A stretch of DNA of 42,005 nucleotides from Chitinophagales bacterium (lineage in GTDB: Bacteria; Bacteroidota; Bacteroidia; Chitinophagales; Chitinophagaceae): the NCBI GenBank assembly GCA_013298665.1, contig JAAFIK010000042.1:1-42005 (forward strand). The letters are read 5' to 3'. The notes beneath the pieces are model-generated. The model worked only from the letters and a program-made list of their open reading frames with translations, was not told where the DNA came from and did not search any database. A program made the position numbers and the translations under genes. This document shows positions 32,577 through 41,863 of the stretch, in pieces; within the stretch, counting starts at the first letter, position 1, and every line of letters begins with the position of its first letter.

Positions 32577-34250
32577 ATGAATGGGTTGCATATATACGAT
32601 TACTTAGTGTTTCTTTTTTACTTTTTTGTTGTTGCCGGATATGGTTATTGGATATACAGGCAAAAAAAGAAGGCTTCTGTTTCGGCTTCGCATGATTATT
32701 TTTTAGCCGAAGGTTCATTGACCTGGTGGGCCATTGGCGCATCACTTATTGCTTCCAATATATCGGCGGAGCAATTTATTGGCATGAGCGGCAGTGGTTT
32801 TAAAATGGGTCTTGCCATTGCTTCTTACGAATGGATGGCGGCTGCAACACTTATTGTGGTGGCGGTATTTTTTATGCCGGTGTATTTAAAGAATAAGATT
32901 TTCACGATGCCACAATTTTTAAATCAGCGCTACAATGGTACGGTGGCAATGATTATGGCGGTGTTCTGGCTGTTGCTGTACGTGGTAGTAAACCTTACCT
33001 CCATACTCTATCTTGGTGCATTAGCCATCAATAGCATTTCGGGTATCAATACTACACTGTGTATGTATTTACTGGCTGTTTTTGCCATATTTATCACACT
33101 GGGCGGTATGAAGGTTATTGGCTACACGGATGTGATACAGGTTTTCTTTTTAATATTAGGAGGATTGGTTACTACTTACCTGGCATTAAATCTGGTGGCA
33201 GAAAAATCAGGAACAACAGGCATTGTAAATGGATTTAAGATTATGTCTGACCAGGCCAGCGACCATTTTCACATGATATTCAGGCAGGAAAATAAAAACT
33301 ACATGGATTTGCCCGGTCTTACAATTTTACTGGGTGGCATGTGGATAGTAAACCTGAACTATTGGGGTTGCAACCAGTACATTACACAGCGGGCGCTTGG
33401 TGCCGATTTACCAACAGCAAGAAGCGGGTTGTTGTTTGCCGCTTTTCTTAAATTACTGATGCCGTTGATTGTGGTGATTCCGGGTATTGCCGCATACGTA
33501 TTGCACCAGCAGGGGAATTTTCAAACAGAGATGCTGCAAGGGGGCGAACTCAACCCCGACAAAGCCTACCCGGTTTTGCTGAACCTGTTGCCTGCTGGTT
33601 TAAAAGGACTGGCTTTTGCCGCTTTAACTGCTGCCATAGTCGCATCACTTGCTGGTAAAGCCAACAGCATTGCCACCATTTTTACCCTGGATATTTATAA
33701 GAAGAAAATAAATCCTGATGTAGATGAAAAGTGGCTGGTACAGGTTGGCAAAATTACAGTGATTGCTGCAATGGGTATTGCAGTATTGATAGCGCCCTTG
33801 CTGGGCATTGATAAAAAAGGCGGGTTTCAATACATACAGGAATATACAGGCTTTGTAAGCCCCGGCATCTTTGCCATGTTTATCCTGGGCTTCTTCTGGA
33901 AAAAAACCACTTCCAATGCGGCGCTTTTTGCCACGATCGGAGGCTTTATCTTTTCGCTGTTCTTTAAATTTTTACCAGGCTTTATGAATCTTTCTTTTTT
34001 GAGCCGGTTTGGTTTTGCCAAAGCCAACAGCGAAGGTGTATATGAAATACCATTTATCGACAGGATGGGGTTTGTATTTGTTATATGTGTGCTGGGCATG
34101 GTACTGATTAGCGTATTTGAAAACCGCAAAGGTGTTAAAGCAAACGGATTGGACATTGACCGCAGTATGTTCAGGCTAAGTCCTTCTTTTTTAACGGGTA
34201 CCATAATTGTGCTGGGTATTCTGGCAGCTCTGTACACGGTATTCTATTAA
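32577..34250 (+). CDS. sodium/galactose symporter of the SSS family, vSGLT-like
   Basis: This 557-aa membrane protein closely resembles Vibrio vSGLT along its whole length. Shared stretches include GASLIASNISAEQFIGMSGSG (about 54-74), IASYEWM (81-87), MWIVNLNYWGCNQYITQR, FAAFLKLLMPLIVVIPGIAAYV and FQYIQEYTGFVSPG. vSGLT galactose contacts have counterparts: Gln66 (AEQF), Glu85 (YEW), the Asn and Tyr of NLNYWG, the Lys of FLKLL and the Gln of FQYIQ. The vSGLT Ser91 position is Ala88. It should carry galactose, perhaps glucose, into the cytoplasm with Na+. It follows galE by 44 bp and so links periplasmic hydrolysis to the Leloir enzymes. Confidence 0.94.
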   Translation: MNGLHIYDYLVFLFYFFVVAGYGYWIYRQKKKASVSASHDYFLAEGSLTWWAIGASLIASNISAEQFIGMSGSGFKMGLAIASYEWMAAATLIVVAVFFMPVYLKNKIFTMPQFLNQRYNGTVAMIMAVFWLLLYVVVNLTSILYLGALAINSISGINTTLCMYLLAVFAIFITLGGMKVIGYTDVIQVFFLILGGLVTTYLALNLVAEKSGTTGIVNGFKIMSDQASDHFHMIFRQENKNYMDLPGLTILLGGMWIVNLNYWGCNQYITQRALGADLPTARSGLLFAAFLKLLMPLIVVIPGIAAYVLHQQGNFQTEMLQGGELNPDKAYPVLLNLLPAGLKGLAFAALTAAIVASLAGKANSIATIFTLDIYKKKINPDVDEKWLVQVGKITVIAAMGIAVLIAPLLGIDKKGGFQYIQEYTGFVSPGIFAMFILGFFWKKTTSNAALFATIGGFIFSLFFKFLPGFMNLSFLSRFGFAKANSEGVYEIPFIDRMGFVFVICVLGMVLISVFENRKGVKANGLDIDRSMFRLSPSFLTGTIIVLGILAALYTVFY

Positions 34251-34314
34251 CAGCCGTCAATCAGGCAGACAGGAGTTTGATATTGATTTACTTGATAAAA
34301 TAAAAAACGGATTT

Positions 34315-36516
34315 ATGAAAAGGATATACACTTTAATGATCGCCCTGGTAACTACCGGTTGCTTACATGCGCAGTTGGTAATATACCAGAACCTGGATCA
34401 GGCTGGTACAAGCGCCACATGTGTACAGGGAACCATATACAAGGGAATGGCTATACCGGGCGGATTGGACAATGCCATTAAGTCTATCACACTCAGCCAG
34501 GGATACATGGCTACACTGGCAGCCAATGAAAATGGTACGGGCGAAAGCTTCTGCTATGTAGCGGCGGTAAGTAATATAACCGTTAATCTTGCCTATGTGT
34601 TGCAGAACAGGGTGTCGTTTATTCGTGTACTTCCAATACAGAGTACAAAGAAGAAGGGCGCATGTACACAAAATGACATCTTACCCGATTCTTTGAAAAC
34701 GAGTTGGTTTTACGACTGGGGAACCAATGATACATCAGGTGTAAACCGGGAGTATGCCCTCATGGCCTGGGGAACATCATGGGTTACCGAAGCAAAAATT
34801 GACGGATACATCAGCAAGCCACGGGTTACTTCGCTGCTCACTTTTAATGAACCTGATAATACCGGACAGTCGAATATCCTTGTTGCAAATGCTGTGCCTC
34901 TGTACAAAAAATTGCTGCGGGCAGGCTACAGGATGGGCTCACCGGCGCCCACCGAAGGAGAATGGGACAATTGGCTCCTGGACTTTGTGAACCTGACCAA
35001 AGCGGATACCACAAGGGTTGATTACATTGCGGTGCATTGGTACGATTGGGGCAACTGGTTGTCAACGGGTAATGCAACCCCTAATGTGAATGATGTACTT
35101 AACCGGCTCAAATCCTATATCAATAATGTATATAACGTGTATAAAAAACCAATATGGCTTACTGAGTTTAATTGTAATGTAAACAGAACGGCACAAACGC
35201 ATCGTGATTTTATGGCGATTGCACTGCCGTACCTCGACTCTGACCCACGCATTGAACGCTACTCCTACTTTTTTGAAGATCATATACCAGAACTGGTTGG
35301 CGGTGCGTTAAGCGATATCGGAAAGCAGTATGCCAACCATGCTTCGGTTGCTGCAATTGCTCAAAATATAGTTGATACACGCAGTGCTTCTCCGGAACTT
35401 GTATTCTGGAATACATCGGCCATCACGGGCGGCGGGCAATCTGTAGCCAATTTTATGCCTGCCTATGTGGCACCCGATTTAACAGTAGTAAGCGGTTTAC
35501 AACGTGGCTCCGGCACATCATTTTCACCAACCTCTATCTCAAACGGTTTTTGGGGCAATAATGGTTTTGCAAGACTTACGGCTCAAAACGGGATAGATTC
35601 CAACAAAGTATTAACGTTCAGTTTACAGTCTGCCAACGGAAAGAATGTGAGTTATACTACAATCGACAGTTTTAAAATCCGTATTGCAGGCAACGGGCCG
35701 ATAAAATATCAAATTGATTACCAGGTTAACGGTGGTACTTTTACACCTGTAGTAACCATGTCGGGACCGCCTCGTACTACAGGCAATTATAAACTTGAGC
35801 CGGTAAATTTATCGGGCATTGCAGCATTGCAGAATGTACCGCCCACTTCAGTGGTTACTTTCCGTATTACTCCTTTTGATTGCACTGGTGATGGGGTATT
35901 TTACTTTGGTGCAGGCACTACAGATGCTGTAGCCGATCTCAGTTTAACGGGAAGGCTTACGGCTAACGGCTCACTTCCGGTTACCCTGTCTTCATTCAAC
36001 TCGCAGCAGACAGATAAAAAAGTCAGGCTTATATGGCAAACACAGTACGAAAGTAATTTCAGCCATTTTCTGCTGGAGAGAAGTGCTGATATGCGCAACT
36101 ACCAGATAATTGCAAAGATTAATGGTGCTGGTAGTATAAATGGCAGCCGCTATACATACGACGACTTACCCCCTGCCTTAAACACGCCCAAATTTTTTTA
36201 CAGGTTAAGGATGGTGGATGTAGATGGAAAGTTTGAGTACAGCAAAGTACTTGCTGAATACTTTGGCCGTAATCATACACTAGCGGTGTACCCTACCATT
36301 ACCGGCGGCAATCAGCTCAATGTGTTTTTTGATAAAATAGTTGGCAGGGCAGCATTATGTATTGTGGCTGGTGATGGTAAAAGAGTGAGGCAGATAAGCC
36401 TGGCCGAAGGATCAGGTTATGAGCAGGTTGATATATCCAATTTAGCAGCAGGGAGGTATGTTTTAGTATTTCAACATACTGCGGGCACTCAAACCAGTAC
36501 GTTCATTAAACAATAA
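34315..36516 (+). CDS. Asl1-like (GH128-type) glycosidase with T9SS sorting domain
   Basis: This 733-aa secreted protein has a signal peptide (about 1-20, ending CLHAQ). A TIM-barrel-like region (about 120-385) resembles the Asl1-like glycosyl hydrolase core (PF11790, related to GH128 endo-beta-1,3-glucanases): LLTFNEPDN with Glu179 as likely acid/base, VHWYDWGNW (240-248) and IWLTEFNCN with Glu284 as likely nucleophile. A beta-sandwich (about 400-580) follows, and the C-terminus (about 655-733, ending TSTFIKQ) is a type A T9SS sorting domain. The start at 34315 gives the signal peptide; an earlier frame start at 34207 does not. It should be exported across the outer membrane and may cut the polysaccharide outside the cell. 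Known GH128 members act on beta-1,3-glucan, so the fit to a galactan locus is open. Confidence 0.82.
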   Translation: MKRIYTLMIALVTTGCLHAQLVIYQNLDQAGTSATCVQGTIYKGMAIPGGLDNAIKSITLSQGYMATLAANENGTGESFCYVAAVSNITVNLAYVLQNRVSFIRVLPIQSTKKKGACTQNDILPDSLKTSWFYDWGTNDTSGVNREYALMAWGTSWVTEAKIDGYISKPRVTSLLTFNEPDNTGQSNILVANAVPLYKKLLRAGYRMGSPAPTEGEWDNWLLDFVNLTKADTTRVDYIAVHWYDWGNWLSTGNATPNVNDVLNRLKSYINNVYNVYKKPIWLTEFNCNVNRTAQTHRDFMAIALPYLDSDPRIERYSYFFEDHIPELVGGALSDIGKQYANHASVAAIAQNIVDTRSASPELVFWNTSAITGGGQSVANFMPAYVAPDLTVVSGLQRGSGTSFSPTSISNGFWGNNGFARLTAQNGIDSNKVLTFSLQSANGKNVSYTTIDSFKIRIAGNGPIKYQIDYQVNGGTFTPVVTMSGPPRTTGNYKLEPVNLSGIAALQNVPPTSVVTFRITPFDCTGDGVFYFGAGTTDAVADLSLTGRLTANGSLPVTLSSFNSQQTDKKVRLIWQTQYESNFSHFLLERSADMRNYQIIAKINGAGSINGSRYTYDDLPPALNTPKFFYRLRMVDVDGKFEYSKVLAEYFGRNHTLAVYPTITGGNQLNVFFDKIVGRAALCIVAGDGKRVRQISLAEGSGYEQVDISNLAAGRYVLVFQHTAGTQTSTFIKQ

Positions 36517-36623
36517 AGTATAAGGCGTTGGATAAAGTACAATCATACAAAGCGAAAGAAAATTGTTTTTACAAAGCAGCTATTGGTTTTAATAGCCAAC
36601 CCTGTTATACAATATGCAGGAAG

Positions 36624-38153
36624 GTGAAAACTTTTTCTCCTTTGACAGCCCTGCTTTGCTTATTGCTTTTTTCAATAAACATACAAGGGCAGGTGAAGCA
36701 ACCGGTTACACCTAATATTGTTTTGATTTATACGGATGATGTGGGTTTTGGTGACATCAGTTGTAATGGTACATCGGCAGTGCAAACGCCCAATATTGAT
36801 AATTTAGCGGCCAATGGGGTACGGTTTACCAATGTGCATACAACATCGGCCACTTGTACACCATCCAGGTTCTCTTTGCTTACCGGTGCTTATGCGTGGC
36901 GCAAAAAAGGTACAGGTATTGCGCCTGGTGATGCAGCGCTGATTATCCCAACAGATAAACAAACACTGCCGAAGATGTTGCAGCAGGCGGGCTATCGCAC
37001 TGGTGCTGTTGGCAAATGGCATTTGGGCTTAGGGCCACAGGGCGGCCCTAACTGGAATGGTGATATAAAACCCGGCCCCAGGGAAATTGGTTTTGACTAT
37101 TCTTTTTTATTGCCAGCTACCGGCGACAGGGTGCCCTGCGTGTATGTTGAAAACCAACGGGTGGTAAACCTTGACGGAAAGGATACCATTTCAGTGAGTT
37201 ATAACGCTCCCATTAATCCAAATGAGCCCACAGGTAAAAGCAATCCAGAATTGTTGAAAATGCAGCCGTCACATGGCCATAATATGAGCATTGTAAACGG
37301 GGTAAGCCGGATTGGTTATATGACTGGTGGCAAATCTGCTTTATGGGTTGATGAAGAAATAGCTGATGTATTGGTGCGGCAGTCAGTAAAATTTATTGAT
37401 GATAGTAAGCAGCAGCCTTTTTTTCTTTACCTGGCTACGCACGACATACATGTGCCACGTATGCCACACTCCCGTTTTGTGGGTAAAAGTGGTATGGGAC
37501 CAAGAGGTGATGCCATTTTACAATTGGATTGGACAGTTGGAGCCATTACAAATGAACTGACAAAAAGAAAATTGTCCGGTAAAACCATCATCATTTTTAC
37601 GAGCGACAATGGTGCCGTTTTAGACGACGGATACAAAGATGGTGCTGTAGAAAAAATAGGCAAACACCAGCCAAACGGAATGTACCGGGGAGGGAAATAC
37701 AGCGCATTTGAAGCGGGTACCCTAGTGCCGTTTATACTTTCCTGGCCTGGCAAAGCAGCCAAAGGCAAAACAAGTAATGTGCTGCTGAGCCAGATTGATT
37801 TGTACGCATCGCTGGCAGCACTAACAGGGCAAACTATTAAAACAGGTGATGCGCCAGACAGTGAAAATCACATCGCCAGTTTTTTAAATAAATCCGGTAA
37901 ACCAAGGATGCATGTTATTGAACAATCCATTAATAATACGCTGTCTATTATCGTGGGCGCCTGGAAATACATTGAGCCATCTGATGGTGCGGCAATCAAT
38001 AAAAATACCAATACGGAATTAGGCAATTTAAAAATGCCCCAACTGTACAACCTCAGTACCGACCCGGGTGAAAAAAATAACCTTGCTGCACAAAAGCCTG
38101 AATTGGTGAAGGCATTAAAAGAGCAATTAGAACAAGAAAAAAACCGCAAATGA
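36624..38153 (+). CDS. second S1-family (formylglycine) sulfatase
   Basis: This 509-aa exported sulfatase shows a signal peptide if it starts at the GTG 36624 (VKTFSPLTALLCLLLFSINI, cleavage near QGQ). The alternative TTG start at 36528 adds 32 residues and buries the signal peptide, so GTG is preferred; no in-frame ATG is available. Signature elements are NIVLIYTDDVGFGDI (metal Asp38/Asp39), CTPSRFSLLTG with Cys78 as the formylglycine precursor, GKWHLGLGP (about 129-137) and FTSDNGAVLDDG. The signature CTPSR differs from CSPTR of the first sulfatase, and the overall sequence is divergent (arylsulfatase A-like length and motifs), so the two probably attack different sulfate positions. It lies 107 bp after the Asl1-like gene. 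Confidence 0.9.
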   Translation: MKTFSPLTALLCLLLFSINIQGQVKQPVTPNIVLIYTDDVGFGDISCNGTSAVQTPNIDNLAANGVRFTNVHTTSATCTPSRFSLLTGAYAWRKKGTGIAPGDAALIIPTDKQTLPKMLQQAGYRTGAVGKWHLGLGPQGGPNWNGDIKPGPREIGFDYSFLLPATGDRVPCVYVENQRVVNLDGKDTISVSYNAPINPNEPTGKSNPELLKMQPSHGHNMSIVNGVSRIGYMTGGKSALWVDEEIADVLVRQSVKFIDDSKQQPFFLYLATHDIHVPRMPHSRFVGKSGMGPRGDAILQLDWTVGAITNELTKRKLSGKTIIIFTSDNGAVLDDGYKDGAVEKIGKHQPNGMYRGGKYSAFEAGTLVPFILSWPGKAAKGKTSNVLLSQIDLYASLAALTGQTIKTGDAPDSENHIASFLNKSGKPRMHVIEQSINNTLSIIVGAWKYIEPSDGAAINKNTNTELGNLKMPQLYNLSTDPGEKNNLAAQKPELVKALKEQLEQEKNRK

Positions 38154-38379
38154 ATAAAGTATAACGATAATGAAAAAGTCATATACCATATTGTCATACT
38201 ACACAGCACTTTGCAGAAAATGTGAAACTTATTTCAGGGCAGTATTTGGCCATAGAAAAGCGCAGGTGAAAGAGCGTCCTCATGTAGGCGTTTCGGCAGC
38301 ATTGTTTTTACAAGCAGCAACAAATACAACAAACAAATTTCGTCAGTTAATACATTTTTCAGAAAATAAAAATCAGCAC

Positions 38380-41300
38380 ATGAAAAGGATTTACTTATTA
38401 ATCATTTCTATCCTTCTGACCACCGTTGGTTGGGGGCAATTTTTAGATGACTTCAATTATACCACAGGTAGCAATCTTACGGCTAACGGCTGGACGCAAA
38501 TTACAGCCGGTAGCGGTCCGCTTACTGTAAACAGTGCCGGATTAAGCTACCCGTCGTCGCCATCCTCTGGTGTGGGCTTTGGAGTAAACATGGCACCAGG
38601 GCAGCAGGTTGTAGGCCGGGGAGGCGGCATCCTGTCTGTATCACCCTCTACGGCAGGCGCTACGGCATACATGTCTTTTTTTGTAAACCTGAGTGCTGCC
38701 GGCAATACCAGTGGCGTTAATTTTGCGGGCATCATGTCCGGTACTTTTCCAACGCCTGGTGTTGCGGTAAGGGCTTTCACCAGATCAAGTGGTGCAGGGT
38801 TTAATTTTGGTTTGGGAAAAACAAACCTTACCGCTACATACGAATCTACCGTAAGGTCGCTCAACACCACTTACCTTGTAGTATTAAAGTACACTGTTAA
38901 TGGTGTAACTACTACTGACGATATTGTTGACATGTGGATAAATCCGGTATTGGGTTCAACCGAGCCTGCATCAGCAATTTCCATGGGTAGCGGTATAGCC
39001 GATGCTACATTAGCGCTTTTCGGGCCAACATTAAATCCAAGAACAGCTCCGGCAGCTCCAACACTTGAAATTGATGCGGTAAGGGTAGGTACTACATGGG
39101 CTTCGGTAACACCTTCCAATGTAGCACTTACGGTTTCAGCTGCCACACTTAATTTTGGAACAGCACCTGTGGGCGCTCCTACTACCTCTTTATCATTTAA
39201 CCTGGCCGGAACCAATCTGTCACCAGCGCCCGGCGTGGTTACGGTAACGGCCCCTGCTTCATACCAGGTATCCAACGACAATAGTACCTGGGGTGGTTCA
39301 ACTACTATTGCCTATACTGCGGCTACACTTGCTTCCACACCCGTGTACGTGCGCTTTTCGCCTGCAGCAACCGGGCCGGTTACGGGCAATATAACGTTGA
39401 GCGGCGGCAGTGTTTTGGTACCACCAACCGTGGCATTAACCGGCGCCGGGGGAACCGCATTTTACAGTAAACCCACTGGCAGTCTCTCCAGCCTTACCAC
39501 CTGGGGTAGTGCGGCTAATGGTTCAGGTACTGCTCCGGCTGATTTTATCACCGATTACCAAATTTTCATAGTAAGTAACCGGACTGTTTATACGCTTGAT
39601 GCTGATTGGCAGATCATTGGTCTTGGTTCAAAAATTATAGTTGGTAATGGTACAGATGCTATCAGGCTGATTATTCCCGCCGGCTTTACCATACTTAACC
39701 CGGTGGATAATAAAGTAGACGTTGCCAGTAACGCTACAGTGGAAGTAGCCAACAAAGTAATGCGTCCTTCTTCTGCAATACCATATCCCTATTTTGGTAC
39801 AACGGCTGTAAACAGTACGGTGGAGTACACCTGGAGTGGAACTGGTACTACTGATACAATAAGAATTCCTACGGAGATTTTTGGCAATTTAAAATTGACT
39901 AACGGGCTGAAATATTTTTCCTCTGGCTTTGTGTTTGTTAATGGCAACCTCGACATTTCCAACGTTGTGGGAATGAATGGTACCGGCGCATCGGCCAGTG
40001 TGTTGGCAAGAGGTAATGTTACTTTAAATAATTCTTTTTTTGATACAGATGTGAGTGCAGATGCAAACAGAATGTCTTTAAACCTGGGAGGTTCGGGTAC
40101 ACAAACCGTTAGCGGTGGAGATTTTTATATTAATCAGCTCCGAACACAGGCGGTATCATCTTCAGTGCTTCCCTCAACCATTGACATTGTGCTTGGCCCC
40201 AATACCAATATTTTTACCGGTACTGCTACAGGGGGAGGATTTAATTTACAGCAAGCTACCCATAATCTTTCGCTGAATGGAAACAGTTTATATATCCAGG
40301 GTGCTGGTTCTTTCCTCAGTACAAATACGGGTACCATTAGTGGAAGCAGTACTTCCAATCTCTTTGTTGCAAAGACCGCAGGGTCAGCAGCAGTTGGTTC
40401 CATAAGTTTTAAAGCAGGCGGCCAGGTGCTGAACAATTTCAACTACAGTTCAGCCGGTACAGGCAACAACAACCTCAACCTCAATTCGTCGTTAACTGTT
40501 AATGGTAATCTTGACTTGGGCAGTGGCAATATCCAGGTAGGTAATAATATACTAACGGCTGCCGGTACAATAAGTGGCGGATCTGCAACAGGCTTTATCG
40601 TTACCAACGGTACGGGCGCATTAAAGAGAAACAGTGTAAGTGCATCAAATATTGTTTTCCCTGTGGGACCAACAGCAGCCCTTTATCATCCTGCTACCAT
40701 CAATAACAGTGGCACTGTCGATAATTTTTCTGTAAATGTAGTTTCTGCCGCTCCGCCATGTGGCGACCCAACAGCCAGTGTAACCACTACCTGGAATATT
40801 AACGAAGATGTAACAGGTGGTTCTAACTGCACCATTTCACTTAATTATACCGGGGCTGCAACCGGAGGTGCTTATTCGGCCACAGGAGCAAGGGTTGTAC
40901 ATTGCGGTGGATCCAGTCCCTTTTTCAGCAACGGCTCGGTAACCGGTACTGTTGCTACAGGTTCAGGCTTTACTTCATTTTCTCCTTTTGGTATTACCAG
41001 TAATATTGCTGTGTTGCCGGTAACATTTGTCAATTTTTCAGGTATCCGTGCAGGCAACCGTAATAAACTTAGCTGGACAACTGGTAGTGAGCAAAATAAC
41101 CTTGGGTTTGAAGTACAACGTTCAGAAGATGGACAAACCTATACTGCTATTGGCTTTGTAACTACATTGGTGCCGGGTGGCAGCAATAGCAGTCTTACCT
41201 ATAATTTTTCGGATGCCAACCTTAATGGTAAGATTCAATATTACCGCCTGCGCCAGGTGGATATTAACGGACAAGGTAAATTGAGCGCTATTGTGAAGAT

Positions 41301-41580
41301 AAAAGGCGGCCAAACTGCTGTATTGGTTATTGACGGCATTTCGCCAAACCCGGTAGTCAATAGCTTCACGGCCAGCATCAGCAGCCCGGCCAAAAGCCTT
41401 GTTAGCATGCAGGTACTGGATATGGCAGGTAGGGTTATGTTAAGTCAGCAAGTAACTATACGGGAAGGTGTAAATGTTGTTCCAATGAATGTATCAGCAC
41501 TGGGCAGCGGTGTATACCTGCTAAAAGCTATTTACCCGGAAAACAAGCAAAACCCTGTTGTAAAATTCATAAAACAGTAA
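38380..41580 (+). CDS. large T9SS-sorted cell-surface protein with beta-rich repeats
   Basis: This 1066-aa protein starts with a signal peptide (about 1-20, MKRIYLLIISILLTTVGWGQ). The N-terminal part (about 21-245) is a concanavalin/laminin-G-like sandwich, with DDFNYTTG at its start. It is followed by a HYDIN/choice-of-anchor-D type Ig-like domain (about 250-355), a long Asn/Gly/Ser/Thr-rich beta-helix-like region (about 360-880) and a type A T9SS sorting domain (about 980-1066, with ISPNPVVNSF and the end VVKFIKQ). No glycosidase active site is apparent. It may act as adhesin or glycan-binding surface protein. I chose ATG 38380 for its signal peptide; the frame is open from ATG 38170, but that N-terminus is not a signal peptide. 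It is the last gene of the plus arm. Confidence 0.85.
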   Translation: MKRIYLLIISILLTTVGWGQFLDDFNYTTGSNLTANGWTQITAGSGPLTVNSAGLSYPSSPSSGVGFGVNMAPGQQVVGRGGGILSVSPSTAGATAYMSFFVNLSAAGNTSGVNFAGIMSGTFPTPGVAVRAFTRSSGAGFNFGLGKTNLTATYESTVRSLNTTYLVVLKYTVNGVTTTDDIVDMWINPVLGSTEPASAISMGSGIADATLALFGPTLNPRTAPAAPTLEIDAVRVGTTWASVTPSNVALTVSAATLNFGTAPVGAPTTSLSFNLAGTNLSPAPGVVTVTAPASYQVSNDNSTWGGSTTIAYTAATLASTPVYVRFSPAATGPVTGNITLSGGSVLVPPTVALTGAGGTAFYSKPTGSLSSLTTWGSAANGSGTAPADFITDYQIFIVSNRTVYTLDADWQIIGLGSKIIVGNGTDAIRLIIPAGFTILNPVDNKVDVASNATVEVANKVMRPSSAIPYPYFGTTAVNSTVEYTWSGTGTTDTIRIPTEIFGNLKLTNGLKYFSSGFVFVNGNLDISNVVGMNGTGASASVLARGNVTLNNSFFDTDVSADANRMSLNLGGSGTQTVSGGDFYINQLRTQAVSSSVLPSTIDIVLGPNTNIFTGTATGGGFNLQQATHNLSLNGNSLYIQGAGSFLSTNTGTISGSSTSNLFVAKTAGSAAVGSISFKAGGQVLNNFNYSSAGTGNNNLNLNSSLTVNGNLDLGSGNIQVGNNILTAAGTISGGSATGFIVTNGTGALKRNSVSASNIVFPVGPTAALYHPATINNSGTVDNFSVNVVSAAPPCGDPTASVTTTWNINEDVTGGSNCTISLNYTGAATGGAYSATGARVVHCGGSSPFFSNGSVTGTVATGSGFTSFSPFGITSNIAVLPVTFVNFSGIRAGNRNKLSWTTGSEQNNLGFEVQRSEDGQTYTAIGFVTTLVPGGSNSSLTYNFSDANLNGKIQYYRLRQVDINGQGKLSAIVKIKGGQTAVLVIDGISPNPVVNSFTASISSPAKSLVSMQVLDMAGRVMLSQQVTIREGVNVVPMNVSALGSGVYLLKAIYPENKQNPVVKFIKQ

Positions 41581-41671
41581 GCAGCACAGGCTGTGATAGT
41601 AAAACCCTGAATAAGCAAAAAGTGGATAGCTGAAGCAACCCGCAGCTAATGGAAGATAAAACCGGGTTGCA

Positions 41672-41738
41672 GAAGGGCAACCGGATAGTAACACGACCGA
41701 TTGATACAGGCAGGTCATAAGCTATCTGGTTGCCTTTC
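41672..41738 (+). terminator. long-stem hairpin between convergent genes
   Basis: GAAGGGCAACCGGATAG (41672-41688) pairs with CTATCTGGTTGCCTTTC (41722-41738) over 17 bp including two G-T pairs; the loop contains an inner GACC/GGTC stem. It sits between the surface-protein gene (end 41580) and the convergent gene ending at 41864, so it probably ends transcription from the left. A neighbouring CCGGGTTGC (41662-41670) could compete for the left arm. The rest of 41581-41863 holds nothing I can identify. Confidence 0.5.
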
Positions 41739-41863
41739 ATTTTAGTTGGTGAAAGTTTTTTTATCAAGATAGCATAACTATTGAAGCTACTGGCAGCCGA
41801 CTGATAGCGAAGTAAATACTATAAAATAGTTGTTAGCTTTTGTGAACTGCTTTGCCATATGTG

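Noticed and set aside
36528..36623. TTG start for the second sulfatase
   Set aside because: It hides the signal peptide behind 32 residues; GTG 36624 fits export. The choice is not certain.
38170..38379. Upstream start of the T9SS surface protein at 38170
   Set aside because: The 70 extra residues contain no signal peptide, while ATG 38380 begins with a clear one resembling that of the gene at 34315.
3169..41580. Agar or carrageenan with 3,6-anhydrogalactose as the certain substrate
   Set aside because: No GH117, GH127, GH129 or anhydrogalactose catabolic genes are visible, so this cannot be asserted.
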